Source: Paenibacillaceae bacterium
Lineage (GTDB): Bacteria; Bacillota; Bacilli; Paenibacillales; Paenibacillaceae
Direction: 5' to 3'
Assembly (NCBI GenBank): GCA_900766135.1
Contig: CAAFUF010000029.1
Span: 1-64,000, forward strand
Length of the DNA stretch: 64,000 nt
Below are positions 63,246 through 64,000 of the stretch, in pieces. Numbering within the stretch: the stretch's first letter is position 1; every line of letters starts with the position of its first letter. The translations under genes and the position numbers were made by a program. The notes beneath the pieces are model-generated. The model saw only the letters and a list, made by a program, of their open reading frames with translations, was not told the DNA's origin and searched no databases.

Positions 63246-63886
63246 AACGTGGCTTGTTCCTTTCCGTCCTCCAAGTAATACGCCAAGCTGAGCAGATCCG
63301 TAGTGAAATCGGCCGCATGAATCCGCACTTCCGGCGGTACCTTCAAGATGGTCGGCGCGAAATTCAGGATCGCCCCGATGCCGGCTTTCACCAGTTCGTC
63401 CGCAACCCGCTGAGCTTCCGTATCCGGTACCGTGATGATGCCGATGCGGATATTTTTCGCCCGGACCGTCTCCACCAGCTCCTCGATCGGTTGAATCGTG
63501 ATGTTGTTGATTTGAGTGCCGATCTTGGCAGGCGAAGCGTCGAACACCGCGACGATTTTCATATTATCCTTCAAATAAGCATTATAATTCGAAAGAGCTT
63601 GGCCCAGATTACCGGCGCCGATCAGCGCGACGTTAATCTGCTGGTCCAGATTGAGAATTTGTTGGATCTTCTCGATCAAATAAGCAACGTCGTACCCGAT
63701 CCCTTTCCGGCCGAAATCGCCGAAATACGCCAAATCCTTACGGATTTGGGCGGGATTCAGATCCAGCTTTTGCCCGAGCTCCTGCGAGGACACCGTCGGA
63801 ACCTCCCGGCGGCTGAGTTCGTTCAAGAAACGCAGGTAAACCGGCAGTCTGCGGACGACGGCGTCCGAAATTTTTTCTGACTTCAT
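63242..63886 (-). CDS. rex: Redox-sensing transcriptional repressor Rex
   Basis: A 214-residue repressor that senses the NADH/NAD+ ratio. The winged helix (about 15-60) has ELGQKLDLNPAQIRKDLAYF. The Rossmann domain has the motif VALIGAGNLGQALSNY. The C-terminal swapped helix is in TTDLLSLAYYLED. The ATG at 63886 has an AGGGGGAAA site. Rex usually represses fermentative and respiratory genes. It is the first gene seen of the rex-mtaD pair. Confidence 0.95.
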   Translation of the reverse strand: MKSEKISDAVVRRLPVYLRFLNELSRREVPTVSSQELGQKLDLNPAQIRKDLAYFGDFGRKGIGYDVAYLIEKIQQILNLDQQINVALIGAGNLGQALSNYNAYLKDNMKIVAVFDASPAKIGTQINNITIQPIEELVETVRAKNIRIGIITVPDTEAQRVADELVKAGIGAILNFAPTILKVPPEVRIHAADFTTDLLSLAYYLEDGKEQATL

Positions 63887-63928
63887 GCTTCGTTTCCCCC
63901 TATTCTTCAATGCGTTTAATGAAGCGGT

Positions 63929-64000
63929 TTAGGCTTCGGGATTCAACCATTCCGAGATGCGCGGCACCATTTGATTCATCGGCATATGCTCCATCTTCGG
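63929..64000 (-). CDS. C-terminal end of a gene running off the window
   Basis: The last 24 codons of a minus-strand frame, ending ISEWLNPEA and TAA at 63929-63931. It has a 42-bp gap to rex. Too short to identify; it may be chance. Confidence 0.35.
   Translation of the reverse strand, partial: PKMEHMPMNQMVPRISEWLNPEA

Overview
The window looks like part of a nitrogen-fixing Paenibacillus (or close Paenibacillaceae) chromosome. The evidence is a compact nif operon of the Paenibacillus type (nifB-H-D-K-E-N-X, a DUF269 gene, hesA, nifV), strong Gram-positive ribosome binding sites, an S-layer-homology protein, GerMN germination-type lipoproteins, a proline T-box, a tandem glycine riboswitch, a BceRSAB-type peptide-sensing module and an asnS-dnaD-TseB neighbourhood. 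The genes are GC-rich, so long open frames opposite real genes are common and were discarded. The first 18 bases are an Illumina adapter end, so position 1 is an assembly edge.

Layout. 19-3448: truncated dynamin-like GTPase, SAM methyltransferase, and a helix-turn-helix/substrate-binding-domain regulator. 3606-5156: modA and modB (molybdate uptake), with no modC. 5221-16252: ten-gene nif operon on the minus strand, read from a promoter region with two GlnR-type boxes. 16588-17571: nth and a small unknown gene. 17682-25668: S-layer protein and two copies of an amidase plus GerMN-lipoprotein pair, separated by about 950 bp of repeats. 25901-31659: leuCD, an AEC transporter, signal peptidase I, a LysR regulator and a nitrilase-family hydrolase. 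31792-36173: proline T-box, proB-proA-proC and mtnB. 36272-41439: gcvH, then divergently a tandem glycine riboswitch, gcvT, gcvPA and gcvPB. 41523-47577: uppP, a DedA protein and a BceRSAB-type system. 47696-49859: ECF sigma factor, putative anti-sigma factor and a triplicated TM2-like membrane protein. 50163-53679: secreted asparaginase, DUF423 protein, HAD-like protein, a hairpin-repeat array and an ATP-grasp ligase. 53855-64000: dnaD, asnS, ackA, a 3-hydroxyacyl-CoA dehydrogenase, an FtsH-like protease with a small membrane partner, a phosphotransferase, a TseB-like protein, mtaD, rex and a cut-off gene.

How the parts work together. ModAB bring in molybdate for FeMo-cofactor. NifB, NifE, NifN, NifX and NifV build the cofactor, and NifH/NifD/NifK form the nitrogenase. 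GlnR-type boxes in front of both nifB and the secreted asparaginase suggest that nitrogen fixation and asparagine scavenging share nitrogen control. The proline and glycine pathways are governed by RNA switches.

The least expected observations are a MITE-like insertion inside the second glycine aptamer, two four-unit hairpin arrays with different cores but nearly the same 50/62/50-bp spacing, an FtsH-like protease with almost no extracytoplasmic domain next to a small membrane protein behind a TATATCA-iteron promoter, and an AT-rich patch inside the S-layer gene. No clearly new defence or biosynthetic system was found.
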